This document shows positions 31,701-44,186 of a stretch of 64,000 bases of DNA, one piece after another (the first letter of the stretch is position 1; every line of letters starts with the position of its first letter). The stretch comes from Gavia stellata (Eukaryota > Chordata > Aves > Gaviiformes > Gaviidae), in NCBI RefSeq assembly GCF_030936135.1, contig NC_082619.1:5583208-5647207 (forward strand), written 5' to 3'. The position numbers and the translations under genes are program-made. The notes beneath the pieces are model-generated. The model was given only the letters and a program-made list of their open reading frames with translations. It did not search any database and was not told the origin of the DNA.

Positions 31701-34418
31701 TGCCTGACGCTGCCATGATGGCACAAGTCATAGAAAACGTGGCTCATGGGTTAGAAACCAAATACCTGACAGCTCTCAAAGCCATCAGCAGGGAGAAGTT
31801 CTCTTTAACTTGGGGGGCTTTTCATCAAGCCTGCATCTGTGGATGCTAGACCAAAGTCCCATGCTACTTAAGATTTTAATCCGATAAATCCATAGGGAGC
31901 CTACAAGGTTGAGGCTAAGGATGTACATGAAGCTACATCGGGTGCTTGGCACAGCCGGCTTGGCACAGCCACCCTAAGGACGGACTGGGGCCGCAGTGGC
32001 TCTGCAGTGCCAGAGGTATCCGTCTCCCTGAAAAACAGGGTTATTGGGAATACCCATTACCAGGAAGCCTGGTGGGGAAGAGAGCTGAGATAGTTCCTAG
32101 GCAACGCTAATGATGGCTTAATGGGCAGGTAAAGACACTAATGTTCATCACATACAGCACGGACTTTTTTGGGGGAGCAAATGGTTATTAAACTCATTAA
32201 CATCCAAGGTTAGCTCTATATCGGGGCTGCGGGCACAGAGCCAAGCATCCGAGATGGAACGAACTCCTCTGCCGCAGCTCAGGGAAACCTAACGGAACTG
32301 CTGATACCAACAGCAGGTGAGGACGAGCCCTTCCTTTGCTGCCACCCCCACAGCAAGGCCCTGGGAATCCTCCACTCTTCCCCAGAGAAACCGCTTCCCT
32401 GCCCCGGGGCTCCCCTGAAGCACATCCAGCCCCTCCCCAAGGACCGCGAGAAGCGAACATCCATCGCTCCCCAGGGTCTCAACACACCTTGCTGCAACGA
32501 CGCGCTAAACAACCCAACACATATTTCAGGACTGCCCGCTGTCCCGATGTACTCTGCAGCGCTGAGCACACAGCTTCCTAGCCCTGAGCCACCCCACTGA
32601 GGGACCTGGGGACAAGGAAGGCTCGTCTCCCCCTCCACTCCCCTCCAGACATACAATAACAAGAGGTGAGGAAAAGACAAGGCAGAACAGCCAGGGACAC
32701 AATGCTTTGCTGCACAGAGCCTTGCAAGTCACCCGGCGCACGCTGCTTGAGCTCGAGCGCTCAGGGAGAAAACAATGGAAGAGAAAAACTACACGACGAT
32801 GGATTATTTACAACTTTGTAAAGACACCGGCATGGGAGATGCCTGGGATGATAGCAGCTGGTTGCACATACATCGTCCCCCTTCCAGGGAGAACAGAACT
32901 ATGCGGGAGGAAAAAAGGGAGCGCTGCTTTGGAGGGGAGAGTAACAAACACAACACACCGCGTGGCCATTGCAAAAGGGTGACAAACACCACAGAAGCGC
33001 CTACTGAGCCCCTGGCAAGCTGGTCACTGTACCCACTCACCCTGAACCAGAAATCTGCCCACGCATGTGTATGACAACGGAAGGAAGACAGAAGATGGGC
33101 ATTGCCTTCTGCAAAGATACTCAGGAGGACAGCAGCAAAGAGACTGGATTTCCAGGGACAACTTCCTCCTACACTGCAACACTTCCTCCCTTTTACTGGG
33201 TTTTCTGTCCACTTCTTGGCAACCATCACACACCTACAAGGCAGCTGAGCACCCACGTTTGGACCCACCGGGACCCTGCTGCGCTCCAGCCCCATCTCTC
33301 CTATGGAAGAGGGGGTCTCCTGCACGCTCTCTGTGGGTTTAATTAAATCCTTTGTACACGCTAGGAAAGGGTTTGCAATACCAGGATGGCTCGAGGCTGT
33401 AGGAAAACGGCGCTTTCCATCAAACGCTCTTAGCGGTGATTAATGCCAACTTCCACACCGCTCCACGGTTCGCTTACCACGGGCCAGTATTAATGTCACC
33501 CACGGTCAGCACTCACCACGGGGTGGGACTGCCAGGAGGAGGGTGGGTGGCAAGGAGGAGGACAACGCTGGGAGATGATGGAGGTCCCCAAGCCCCGCTT
33601 CTCCCATACGGTTCAGCAGCGAGGACCACGCGCCCCGTATCCTTGGCAGTGAAATATTCCCACAGCAGTGGCCGAGGACGAGGCCTGTCATCCATCTCCA
33701 GCTCTCGGGGGCTGTGAGAGGGATGTGGGGAGCACGGCCCCCTGCTCTGGCTCTGCCGCTGCCTGAAGAGGCTTGACAAATGTGTCGAGGAATTACAGCC
33801 CTTCCCTTCCAACCCGCTATCCCTCTCATCACAGCTCCAGCACACAGAGAAAACAGCCCCTGGATGAGAGTACAAAGCTGCTCTGCACCTTCCCGCCTCT
33901 CTCTGGCACCATCAGTAAGAATATATCTGCTTGTCAGGAGCAGAAAACGTGACCTGGAAGGTTGCAGAGCCACAGGGGCTGTTTATTCTCAGGTGGGCAC
34001 AGGGTGCACCGCACGGCAGCCCGCGGCATGGTTCCGCAGGTTTGCCACAATGACAAGGAGCAGCATCTCTCCTCCCACTGATCAACACAGGAGGATGCCT
34101 TGGAACAGAGGGTCTCCTAGGTATTCATCAGACCGAGAAGATGGAAACCCACAGACAAGTCCTAATTTTGCATCGACGGCGGACCCCAAACACGGTGCCA
34201 AACACCTCAGAGCAGTGGCAGACATGGCGCCTGAGTCAGGAGTTAGGTTTGGAGGCTTTCACACTTTCCCTGGGCTCGCCACAACCTCCGACCCATGTGC
34301 CGGGGCAGAAAGGATCAGCAGCAAACGCACCTCTCCCCCAAAAGACAAGAAAGACCCTTCCCGTGTCTCGCGCATTGGTGGTCTCACCGTTAAGCTGTGC
34401 CCCCTCGGCACTACTCAC

Positions 34419-34570
34419 CGTAGAGGATCATGCTGGCGTTGGTGTTTCCTAGCTGGTTGGAGGCAACGCAGGTGTAGTTGCCGTAGTCCTGCTCAGAGAC
34501 GTTGAAGAAAGTCAGTCTGGAGAAGAAGGCTTTGTTCTCCACTTTCAGTCCTTTCTGTCCTTCAGCCAGC
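34419..34570 (-). CDS. NTM: NTM exon 6 (second half of Ig domain 3)
   Basis: This 152-nt minus-strand exon reads [17 protein letters not shown], then [17 protein letters not shown], then [16 protein letters not shown]. It completes Ig domain 3 of neurotrimin with the DYGNYTC cysteine and three sequons (NVS, NYT, NAS). The acceptor TTCTCCCAG lies just above 34570; the donor GTGAGT begins at 34418. The phases match OPCML exon 6 exactly. KGLKVENK and VASN are NTM features rather than OPCML ones. Neurotrimin is a GPI-linked neural adhesion protein, described in chick as CEPU-1. Confidence 0.95.
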
Positions 34571-36380
34571 CTGGGAGAAAGGCAGAAGGGGAGAGGGTCA
34601 TGGGGACGGTGTCGGGAGGAGAAGTACCAGCTATTTGCCATGAGCCGCTATCCCTGGTCCTGCCTGAGAGCAGGGACATCAAGCTTGGGGGAAAGATCAG
34701 GCATGAAGAGGGAGAAGGGAAGGTATTGGGAGGGATACGGGAGATGAACGCTGCTCTGCTGGGTCTCGTCCCTTAGCTGCCAGCCCACACCATCCCCATG
34801 ATGTCTACAGGCATTCCTCACAGATGCAGAGTCACTGCTGAAGGGGATGGCTTTGGGGCTTGCCAAATGCCGTGCAGAGGGAGGGATGCTCACACGCCCA
34901 GGGAGGGCATCTGGGAAACGCTCCTTCCCACCCAGCAGAAGAGCCTGACTTCCCTCTTGCGTTGGCCTCAAGGGCTCCTCAGTCCTCCCGGCTCTGCGGG
35001 ATGCCTTCTCGCACCTTCCCCTTCCCTGACCCCCGCCAGCTCCCCGCATGCCCCAGAGGGGGCTGGCAGCACACCCAGGCAGCAGACGCTGCTGCAAACC
35101 CCTTTGGTGGACCCAAATGCCGGCACCGCGGCGGGCTCTGCACCACGTAGCGGGGAGGCGCTTCTCAGCCGTCACAAACAGTGAAGCCTTAACCAAGTGC
35201 TTTGACTTCCCTGAACCGGTGTCCCCTTCCCGCTTCGCTCCTGCGGCTCTTTTACTTGCTAATTCCTCCCGGGAGGTGCTGGATCCCCATTATCACCCCT
35301 GACGGGCTCCGACTGCCGATCCAGGCGGGCTGAGCCCGCTCCTGCAGCCGCTTCGCAGACCCTTGTGATCTGACCTACTTCTGAGCGAAGCCTTTCATCT
35401 GCCACGCAAACATCCGTCGCTTTGTACACTCCGCCTGCTCCTTTCCTCCCAAAACAGCCAAGGCAGGTGGCCTCAGCCTCCCCTGTAGCTACTGTAGCAT
35501 CTTCTTCAGCTAAAACACGCCTCCGTATTGGTGACCTGTGCGGCTCATCCTGTGTTTGGATGCCCCACGGCCCCTCTGGGTTTCCCAGGGAGAAGCAATG
35601 TTAAAATGGGTTAAAAAAGCTTTGCCTGGGGTCAGAGAGAGACATTTGCACGGGGGTGGGACACCACCCCCGTTTGCGCTGCTCCCTTCCTCACTCCCCA
35701 GCCACAGCCCTGTGCTGCTGCTTTGGCAGGACATGGGAACTACCAGTTGACCCAAAAGGGTGACTTTCACCCCAGCGCTGGGCAGGCCGTCCCTGCGGCG
35801 TGGCAAACCCTGTCTCTCAATCGACACTGCATTTCTTCTGCCTTTCCAAGAGCAAGAGGCTGATGCTGCCTTCTGGCCAAAGTGCTTAAAAAGATGACAG
35901 GGATTTCATCCGCTCCTAAGTACTTGGATTTGCACTGCCAATATCGCTCTTGGCCATTATGCTTCACCCAAGTGGGGATTTACCATGAGACCGTGAACTG
36001 GAGGCACGGGCAGCAGCGATCTTGCCCACGCTGCCTACCCAGATGGAGGCCAAAACCTGTCTGACAGAGGATCCTGCAAAAATCCCCCCCTCAAATGCCC
36101 CTCATCTATTTTCCACTGTGCAGACAGCGCTGAGTTAAATATAAGGCTTTTAATAGATACTGAGTGGCGGCAGCTCCTGCCAAGGTGCCCGGATTAGCCC
36201 CCGACAAGCACAACCTGCTGCTGTCGGAGGGGTCCTGCCTCCGCATCCAAACCCGGCTTGTGCCGAGGGTTATCGGGGATTCAAACAGCTACTGCAGCCC
36301 CGTTGCCAAAGCTGCTGGCACCAGGCGCAGCTCACATGGGGTCGGTGCGTGCCCTCCCATTTTGCCCTCCGGGCTCTTAC
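34571..36380 (-). other. NTM: NTM intron 5 (1.8 kb)
   Basis: GT-AG intron with donor GTAAGA. No gene-like signal was seen inside. Open frames within it are short and lack family resemblance. Confidence 0.88.
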
Positions 36381-36501
36381 CGCTTGTCATCTTTGTACCA
36401 CTGGAAGTCGGCAGAGGGGACGGCGGAGGCTTCGCACAGCAGGATGCCCTTCTGCCCCACCGGCACCCCGGTGCTCTTTGCGTCCGAGATGTACGGCGGG
36501 T
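36381..36501 (-). CDS. NTM: NTM exon 5 (first half of Ig domain 3)
   Basis: This 121-nt minus-strand exon reads (Y)[15 protein letters not shown], then [16 protein letters not shown], then FQWYKDDK. It has the first Ig3 cysteine (LLCEA) and the core tryptophan (QWYK). The acceptor TCCCCGCAG lies above 36501 and the donor GTAAGA follows 36381. Phase is 1 in and 2 out, as in [13 protein letters not shown] and WYKDDKR are typical of NTM. It joins exon 6 to form a split Arg codon. Confidence 0.95.
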
Positions 36502-37197
36502 CTGCGGGGAAGACGGGAGTCCGGGTTCAGTGCCTGGCAGCCTCCCACGCCCTCCCCTTGCTCCTCAAGCTCCCTTTTCTTTCCCCGCATTTAGGAAGGA
36601 ATCAAAATCATTTCTGAGCCTGGGCTTAGCTCCTCCCAACGCTGGCACTGCTGTCCAGGGGGTTTTGGGCAGATGGGGGACCCCACGCTTGCAGGCTAGC
36701 GTGGGCTTCTCTGAGGACCAGAGCCCCACGACTCTCGAGAACCATGTGCGACCCTGTGCCAACCCCACGCAGCTGAAGGGGTGGCCAGAGAGGAGTTTAG
36801 GAGGGTCTTCACCTCTGCCTCTGAGCACAAATGGTGCTGCTTTCTTCCTCGCTCTCCTTCTTTCTCTCTCGCATTGTTTCTAAAGAAAAAAAAATTCCTA
36901 TTTACTGCTCACTTCTCTCCTCTCCCTGGAGGTTATCGGCACAGCATCTCACCATGGGTGGAAAACCCAGGTTGATAGAGACAGCTGAGGAGGAGGTGGT
37001 GGGAAAAAATGGAGCTTGAAAAGAAGGGGAAACAAGGGCAAAACGCCACCTGCTCAGAAAACTGCCATCCTCTGTCTCAGCTCTGGGGCCCAAAGGCTGG
37101 GTTCGCCCCGCTTCCCACCCTCAAAGTCCCACCCCCTCATGAGGAAGTACGGTGACCCGCTCCGTCCCCAGTCCCCGACAGCCCCCAGGCTACTCAC
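36502..37197 (-). other. NTM: NTM intron 4
   Basis: A 696-bp GT-AG intron with donor GTGAGT. No feature was seen beyond a short A run near 36886. Confidence 0.9.
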
Positions 37198-37332
37198 AGT
37201 TGACGGTGACTTTGACTCGCTGGACAACGGGTGCTGCCACGTCATTGGAGGCACTGCACTCATACTCGCCCGACTGCTCCCGCGTGATGCCCGTGATCTC
37301 CAGGTACTCATCCTCGCTGATGAAGCCCACGG
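37198..37332 (-). CDS. NTM: NTM exon 4 (second half of Ig domain 2)
   Basis: This 135-nt minus-strand exon reads (A)[14 protein letters not shown], then [16 protein letters not shown], then [14 protein letters not shown]. It carries the second Ig2 cysteine (YEC). The acceptor CCCCTGCAG ends at 37333 and the donor GTGAGT starts at 37197. The AVGF junction and APVV(R/Q)RVKVTVN are NTM signatures and separate it from OPCML (GQGF, PDVRKV). Phases are 1 and 1. Confidence 0.95.
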
Positions 37333-38224
37333 CTGCAGGGGCAGAGGGAGAAGGCTTGTGAGTGATAGGGAGGCACGGCCAACCTGTGCCCACCAGCTGG
37401 TCACCATCTCTGACCATGTCATGCTGCCCTGGGACACCCACCCGCCAAGTCCCGGCTCCTGGCATGCCCATGCGCCTCTGCCGCACCACCCTGAGAAAAC
37501 TCCAGCCAGAAATGTGTCTGAAAGCGCTGGACCTCTGCGGTGGCCCCGGTCCCACCGAGTGCATCACTTGCTGGAGATAACATCCCCAACATGCACAGGA
37601 TGGGCAGAGCGGTCCTCGCCAAACCTGCACCCTGCTAGAATAACCTGAATTCATCTCTCCTTGGCATCTGCACATTCCACCCCACACTCCTGCTGGGAGG
37701 CACCACCGGGTTTGCCCAGCTTTACATAGACATCCCTCTCTAATTTTTCAGCTTCAATTCATTCACAGCCAGTTTACCCCCATTAGCTGTGGTGCCAACA
37801 TCTCCCTTCAGCTGAATCGCTTTGTCCCTGTGCCACTCCAGGCTCATTTCTGCGATGCCCGTGGTGGGTCGCACTCGACCCCCTCTCCCCAGCCTGGGCT
37901 GCACCACAGCTCCTGGTTTTGCTCAAAGTCGGGCAGATGCGATCAGCAGCCTTTCCTATTGTCCAGTATCTTACAGTCCCCCCCTTCCTTCCAAGAGCCT
38001 GATTTGCTTTGAAGCGCTCCTGGAAACCCACGGCGCTTGCCTGGCAAGGCGCAAGGTGTTGGGCCGCGATAGTCTCCAGGTTGACGGAGATGGCGGTGTT
38101 ACAACAAATGCAGAGTTAAAGAAAGAAACCCGGCAGTTAGGACACGTCCGCTGAACGTCCCGGAGAAACGCCGCTCGCCCCTGAATGAATGGCGGGTTTT
38201 TGACAGCCCCCAATCGGGGACAAC

Positions 38225-38490
38225 TTCTCTCTTCCTTTTGTTTACATCTCCTCATCGGATCTCCCGCAGCCGAGATGCTGTAATTACTGTGCGAAGCATC
38301 TCCGAGACCAGTGTCACACTTAATATTCCTATAAATTTTAAACGGTAGTCCTTGGTACATATGTGTGGCAATTGGTGTCATATTTTAATTAGGCTTGCCC
38401 TACACCATCTGAAATTAATAATAGCTCGAATTACCAGTGTAATTTATAAATTAACATTGCTGCAGCATTAGGAAATAAATTAGCTCTGGA
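38225..38490. promoter_or_regulatory. AT-rich island, candidate conserved noncoding element
   Basis: About 265 bp of non-repetitive AT-rich sequence with many ATTAAT, TAATTA and TTTAATTAGG cores, in GC-rich surroundings. This is one of the strongest enhancer-like textures in the window. Function is inferred. Confidence 0.4.
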
Positions 38491-41400
38491 CAGCTGTTTC
38501 TGGGAGTGAGTGCCAATGGCAGAGAGGCCGAGCACAGGTCCCCGGTCCCCGGGGGACGCGGCGAGCTCGGCCAGCGGAGACGGACGATTCTGCGCTCGCC
38601 CTTGCTTCCCACCTGGCTACTGCCATCTCTGCGCTAGCGTGACCCGATGGGCCACGGCTCGCCGTGCTTGACCGGTCAACCGCATGCATCTTGCTCCTCA
38701 CAAATGCATGCAAACTATACACGTGGGAGGCTCCTGTCGGGGCACACACCGTCTGCATCCCACTGGCTGATACTTTTATAGCATCTCTTCCCACGGTACA
38801 TAAATAGTGAGCGCGGTCACACGCCACCGCCCGCCAAGGCGGCCGTCTTGAAAGCACACATACGTGGGGGTTTGCATGCGGGGCCCCGAGCCAGCACCGA
38901 TGCAATTTCTGTAATGCCCCTGCACAGCCTGACACGGTGGGCTCCTGCGGCCAGCACCCCGGGCACCCGCTGGGATCCTGCTGCTGCAATCCCAGGTGCC
39001 GCTACTGACAGCTCAAACTAGTGCGAATACGCTCAGCCGTAATGAAATCACACCTTAGCTCTCCCCTGCACCAGACCTCGTGGTAGCCACCTCCGCACGG
39101 CAGTGCTGGGACTTTGCATGTCCGCTGCTCCCTCGCACACCCGCACACTCGGCAGCCGAACCAAGGACCCTGGGTGCACACGTGTGTGCATCCCACCATC
39201 CCAGGCTGACCCAACTGGGAAGGCAGCCCCGCACTGCCCTGCGAGCTTCGGAAAAGGTTGAAGCGAGTTTCTCCTTGCAAACCACCGTGATGAATTGCTG
39301 ACATCCACCCACACCCTCAGCCCCGCGCCAAAATTCTCACCCGAGCGGCTCACAGTCAAAACCGCTGAGCTTGTCAGTACTTAGCGCAACTGAAGGGCAA
39401 GATATGAAGGCGTTACCCCAAGATCAATATCCTTTGGAGACACACAAATTGCAGTGTTACATCTAGTGGCCCTGCAGCACTGTGCGCTGCAAAAAAGGGA
39501 AAGGGGGGGGGTGTGGAATAAATCCCTTTTATGGCTGACCTAGAAGCGGCTTCTCTGTAGCACAGCGCTGCCTGCTGATAAAATAACGACACAGCCGGTG
39601 GCCTTCAGATGCTCCGTGCGCAAATCTGACTCGGGTTTGTGCAAAGGCTCAGATAACACTCCGCTTCCTAACTAACCAAAGGCCCTTCCCTCAGCGCGCC
39701 GGAGCCAGCTCGCATGCGGCAAGAATTAGCTCTCGCCATGGCCGAGCCGTAGCATGCATCCCCCGTTTGATCTGGGAGCAAAGCGGCTCGAGTGCATTTC
39801 ATTACCCAGCAAAAGACTTTGTTAAAGTAACTGTGAGGGTCAGCTTTCCACCTGCAAAAGCTGAGAAATTGAGAGACGAAGGCTTCCTCTGTGCCTGCGT
39901 AGCACTGGAGTCTGAGATACGTGCATCGTAATTGGCCAACGGAGAGGCAGAGCGCAAAGAGTTCGGGATTTCAGGGTATGGCGCGCTTCGTATTGGCACT
40001 TGCGGGATTTTGGCTACAGCCCATCGACCCTGACTCGCAAAGCCCGCCCTGGACTCAAGTGGGATGCTGTGTGCCGGAGCTGACGCCTGCTTTTGCCCTG
40101 AGCATGATCTGGTATTACTCATGCTCAGATAACGATGACGATAGCATTAGGAAGAACGTCCCTGCTAGAGGCTCTCGCCAGATCCTGCTTCCTTAGTGCC
40201 AGCTACAGCATCTCAAGGAATAAGGTGACACGAGGGATCCCTGCCCTGAGGGCATCGTGCCGGCACTGAGTTGGACGAGGGGCGAAGGCGCAGACTGAGA
40301 GTAATTGCTGAACGGCTTTGGCTCCCTGGCCTCTGCATTTTTACCTATTTATAATGGGAAGTCTTGTTGATAGTTGGACAAATCTCATTCATTAGTGACT
40401 GCCAGGAATGGAAAAACAAATAGACGGGACCGAGGGAGCAGTGTTGGGGTTAAGCAAACACAATCTGTACGTGCAGACCTTGCTTTATAGAAAGCAACAG
40501 GGTGCCCATGTCACCGTGGCTGCTGGGGTCCCTCGGGGCCGGCGGGCCACGGGAGGGACATTTATCGGCTCCCCGGGTTGCACGGGGACACAGATGCTGC
40601 TTTGGGTGAAGCTCAGCTCCCCGGACTTAGGAGCAAGGCAAGCCCCAGCCCAGGTTTTTGTATGGGGATTATTTCTCCAACCACTCTCACATATATCAGG
40701 CCCTTTGGGATTCCTCCCACCGCTCACCTGAGGCTGGAGCTACAGCAATGCAATGGGCACCCAACTGCCGTGGTCCCTGCCTCCGAAAGCACCCAGAGCT
40801 CGGGGATGTTCAAGGCAGGGCGGGCCCAGGGCCCCATGGCTCCAGGAGCTCCCCCGGGGCTGGCACCAGCCCTGCTCCGCCTGGATTGATGGTTGGAACA
40901 TTTCAAGGCTGTCTCTGCTCGAGCACAATTAGGAGCTGAAATATTGCAGGAATTAATGGGCGAACGCTCTCATCTCCTCAGGAGCTAGAAAACCAGCACA
41001 GCCAGCACCCATCATTATTATTATTAATACTAATAATATAATACAGGCCAGAAATGGAACAGCCACAGACTAGGCAAAAGCGTAATCCTTGCTCATCAGC
41101 CGAGGATGATGAACTAACCCGGTGCGAGCTGGGGAGATGGAAAACCAGAGCTTCAATCCACCTGCTCGGCGAGCAGGAGCCTGCGCGCAGACCGCCACGC
41201 ACTACTTAGGACTTGCTCTGCCAGACCTGCAACTCTGCAGATCTCCATAAAACACCTCGGGGAAGGGGAAGCACAAGCACAAAGGAGCAAGGGGGAAAAC
41301 TCAAACCCAGAGATGCAAAATAGCCAAGACAGACTCAATGCATAAGGACTGCGTGATGCTCAATGCATCATGAGCAGAGCCGGGGAGCTCGGCAGCGTTT

Positions 41401-42429
41401 GGCGTGGCATTCAGGAGACTCCCGCCAGAGATGGCCGAACGCCACGGCAGCGAGCAGCCCGGAATACAGAGGTATAGATAACCGAACGATGTCTCTTGCG
41501 TGGCGCAGATAAGCCACTGTGGGTACATTAGGGAGATTGCCATCGACAAGGCAGCGGTCGGTGCCGCGCATTGCACGGTCCCCGGCACAGGGGAGCTTGG
41601 CTGTCACGGTGGCGGGGGAGCTGTGGAGGCGAGATCCGGGACCGGCACAGAGCACGGAGGCAGACCCAACAGACGGCAAAGCTATGCTTGGGGACCCACA
41701 CAGTGCGGATGCGATGAGGTGCAGGCAGATGCCTCGTACATCCATATTCCTCCCCTCCCTGCCTTTCTCCTTCGCTTGCTTCTCCTCATTTTCCCAGCCC
41801 AACTCGTCTCCCTTCTGCCTCCTCCTACCCGTTTGCTTCCATTGAGCCTCTGACAAGATAATAACTCACTGGAAAGCGAACACATGTTCCCAAATTAATT
41901 ACGTGCCAGTGTCCCCCAGCTCACCATTGCAGCCATGTTCAGGTCTCTAGGACACATCGCTTATGGCTCTCCCTGGATGAATGCTGCCCGTGATGCCATT
42001 AAAAAAGCTTTGCTGAACAGGGAGCGAGGCACTATCTGCCGCTGGGTCCTGCCAGCGACCTGTGGTGCACCGAGGCAAGCGGCACAGCTACCGTCATTGC
42101 TTCTATGGACCCTGCTAGCTCCTGAGGACCACAACCCTAACGAAGCGCTCCCTGCCCCTGCTCCGAGCCAGGTGGCACATCATGCCAACCACGTGGCATA
42201 TCTTTCATGCTGCCGTGTGCCCGTGCTGAATCCCGGCACCTCAGACCAAGGCGAGCCAGCCCAGCCATCCAGGGCTGTGATATTTCCACCTCTAAAGCTC
42301 AAAGGCGCAACCTCAGCAATCATCCCGCAATGGGTTTCATCTCTGGATGTCCCAATTCCCAGGGCCAGTCCTGAGGAGCTACCCTGTCCGCTACGCCGTG
42401 CCGCTGCGTTTTCCAGGCACTGATCCTAC

Positions 42430-42860
42430 TAGCTGGGATCGGCCAGAGAAGGAGAATATTTTATGGAGATAATTTTATTAAAATGTTTACAACAATGCAG
42501 ATATTGACATCTCACTTCGATCAATAGCACAATTTATTGTCCTTCAAGGTGAACATTAAGCCAAGCTGCCCATTAGTCAATATTTACCTCCAAGGTCTAT
42601 AAATCTTTATACGGGCTTCAGCGGGTGTTGACAGCGGCTGATTCCAGATAAGTAAAAGTAAGAGCGTGAAACATTGCTCCTTTTGGAGGTGAAATAGTAA
42701 CTAGTTAATTACAGTCCCTACAGCGATTCTGAACTATCAATTTATGGCTACTTCTGGCAATAAAAATTAACATCGCGCAGACTCCTGGCTCCAAGTGACG
42801 TGCTAAAACCGAGAGCCATATATTTCAAATGTCACTCTGGTGCGGTAGTGATGGCCGTGC
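42430..42860. promoter_or_regulatory. AT-rich island, candidate conserved noncoding element
   Basis: About 430 bp with ACTAGTTAATTACAG, CAATTTATTG and similar homeodomain-type cores, low CpG and no repeat structure. Enhancer function is inferred. Confidence 0.4.
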
Positions 42861-43402
42861 TATAACAGTTTATAGTAAATAAATAAAACACGCAAAGGTG
42901 ATAAGAGCAAATTGTCGGCACCCGAGACCCTCTTCACCTCTCCTCCACTGTGGCAGCGGGTGGAAAAGTGCAGGGCGGGTGATTTAGTAGCATCGCATGG
43001 GCAGCTCAGCTCCCGGCGTGCAGGGAAGGAGGTGGGGGAAGGAATCACCCCAAACCCGGCCTCTCAAAGCAGGTAGGACTGCCCTGGTGACGTGGGTAAA
43101 GAAGAGCTAAGGCTGCCTCCAGCACATGCCCTGGCTGAAGATGGGGGAAGCACCTGCTTCACCTCTTATTAATCAGTATTACCCGCTCCTGACTGCTCAA
43201 TTAACACATACAGAATGAAGTTCAAGCAGTTCAAAAATTCCCTTTCCCTTTTTCTTTTGATCAGGCGAACGACACGGGTTCGGGCAGCTTCCCCTCCGCG
43301 CACCCCATCTTTCCGACTCCCCGGTGTCGGCTTAACGCCGCCACTCTCCGGCGGAGAAAGGCTGGGGGTAATTAACCTGCTGGAAATCATCCAGAGCAAT
43401 CA

Positions 43403-43425
43403 TTAAAAAAAATGATTTTTTTTAA
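43403..43425. repeat. A/T palindrome, 10-bp arms
   Basis: TTAAAAAAAA and TTTTTTTTAA flank a TGA spacer, giving a perfect 10-bp inverted repeat. It may extrude as a hairpin or simply reflect slippage. Confidence 0.85.
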
Positions 43426-44146
43426 GATTACCCTATCGACCCAGGCAAGCACGGCATGCTCCTCTCCTCCTCTCACGAATATTGCATCCCTGTATCACAG
43501 GCTCCAGCTCATTTCCATCCGCGACCCCCCTTTAGAAAGCACACCTGCACGACCAGTGTACGGCAGATATGGGGTATGAACCTCCTCTTCGTCATTTTTC
43601 ACAAGCCTTCAGAAGAAGGACCGTAATCCCAGAAATAGACATATAGCCTATCAAAGACTGCATTGTGCTTACACGGGGTCAAGTCTCTCTCTTTTTTGAA
43701 GTTTGCTGATGACAAGGAAAGAAATCTCTCCTCTGACATGTTTTTCCATGTTAATTAGCATGTTTCCGTGGCCTGATACTGTGCAAAGCCCCAGGGGATG
43801 GTGCTCTTGCTGCTGGGTTTCTGCACGGCGTTCGGGGCTGCGGGAGCTTTGCAGTAGCTCCCTCCACTGCTGCAGCCTGCGGTCCCTCCTCATCCTCGCA
43901 CCCCAGGGGTGGTGACCGTCACCAACTGTGCCCCGTGTCACCAAGAATAGGGGAAATATCCTGTTTTCTTTGTTCATACCCTTTATTTGATTGGATTTGG
44001 CAGAACTTTCACAGCCAATTTTGCTCCGTGCCCTCATGCGTGGTGGCATGGGCTGTGAGGGAGAGGGGTGGCCAGTGCCAAGGGCTGTGCCGAGGGGTCC
44101 CAACGCACCCCAGGCAGGTGCAAGCTGAGCGATAGATCCACGCTTG

Positions 44147-44186
44147 CATAAAGTCCTTCTGCTGCACATAAAGTCCTTCTGCACTG
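44147..44186 (+). repeat. 20-bp direct tandem duplication
   Basis: CATAAAGTCCTTCTGC begins two adjacent 20-bp units, 16 of 20 bases identical. Confidence 0.85.

Larger units (their letters stand above)
28731..34418 (-). other. NTM: NTM intron 6 (5.7 kb)
   Basis: GT-AG intron between Ig3 and the GPI exon, with donor GTGAGT at 34418. It contains the optional 33-nt exon at 30408-30440, a GU-rich tract just upstream of exon 7, and AT-rich islands near 31500-31700 and 31840-32220. No other coding exon was recognised. I looked for the second optional segment (ELNEP-like) that I recall from mammalian NTM isoforms and did not find it. Confidence 0.85.
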
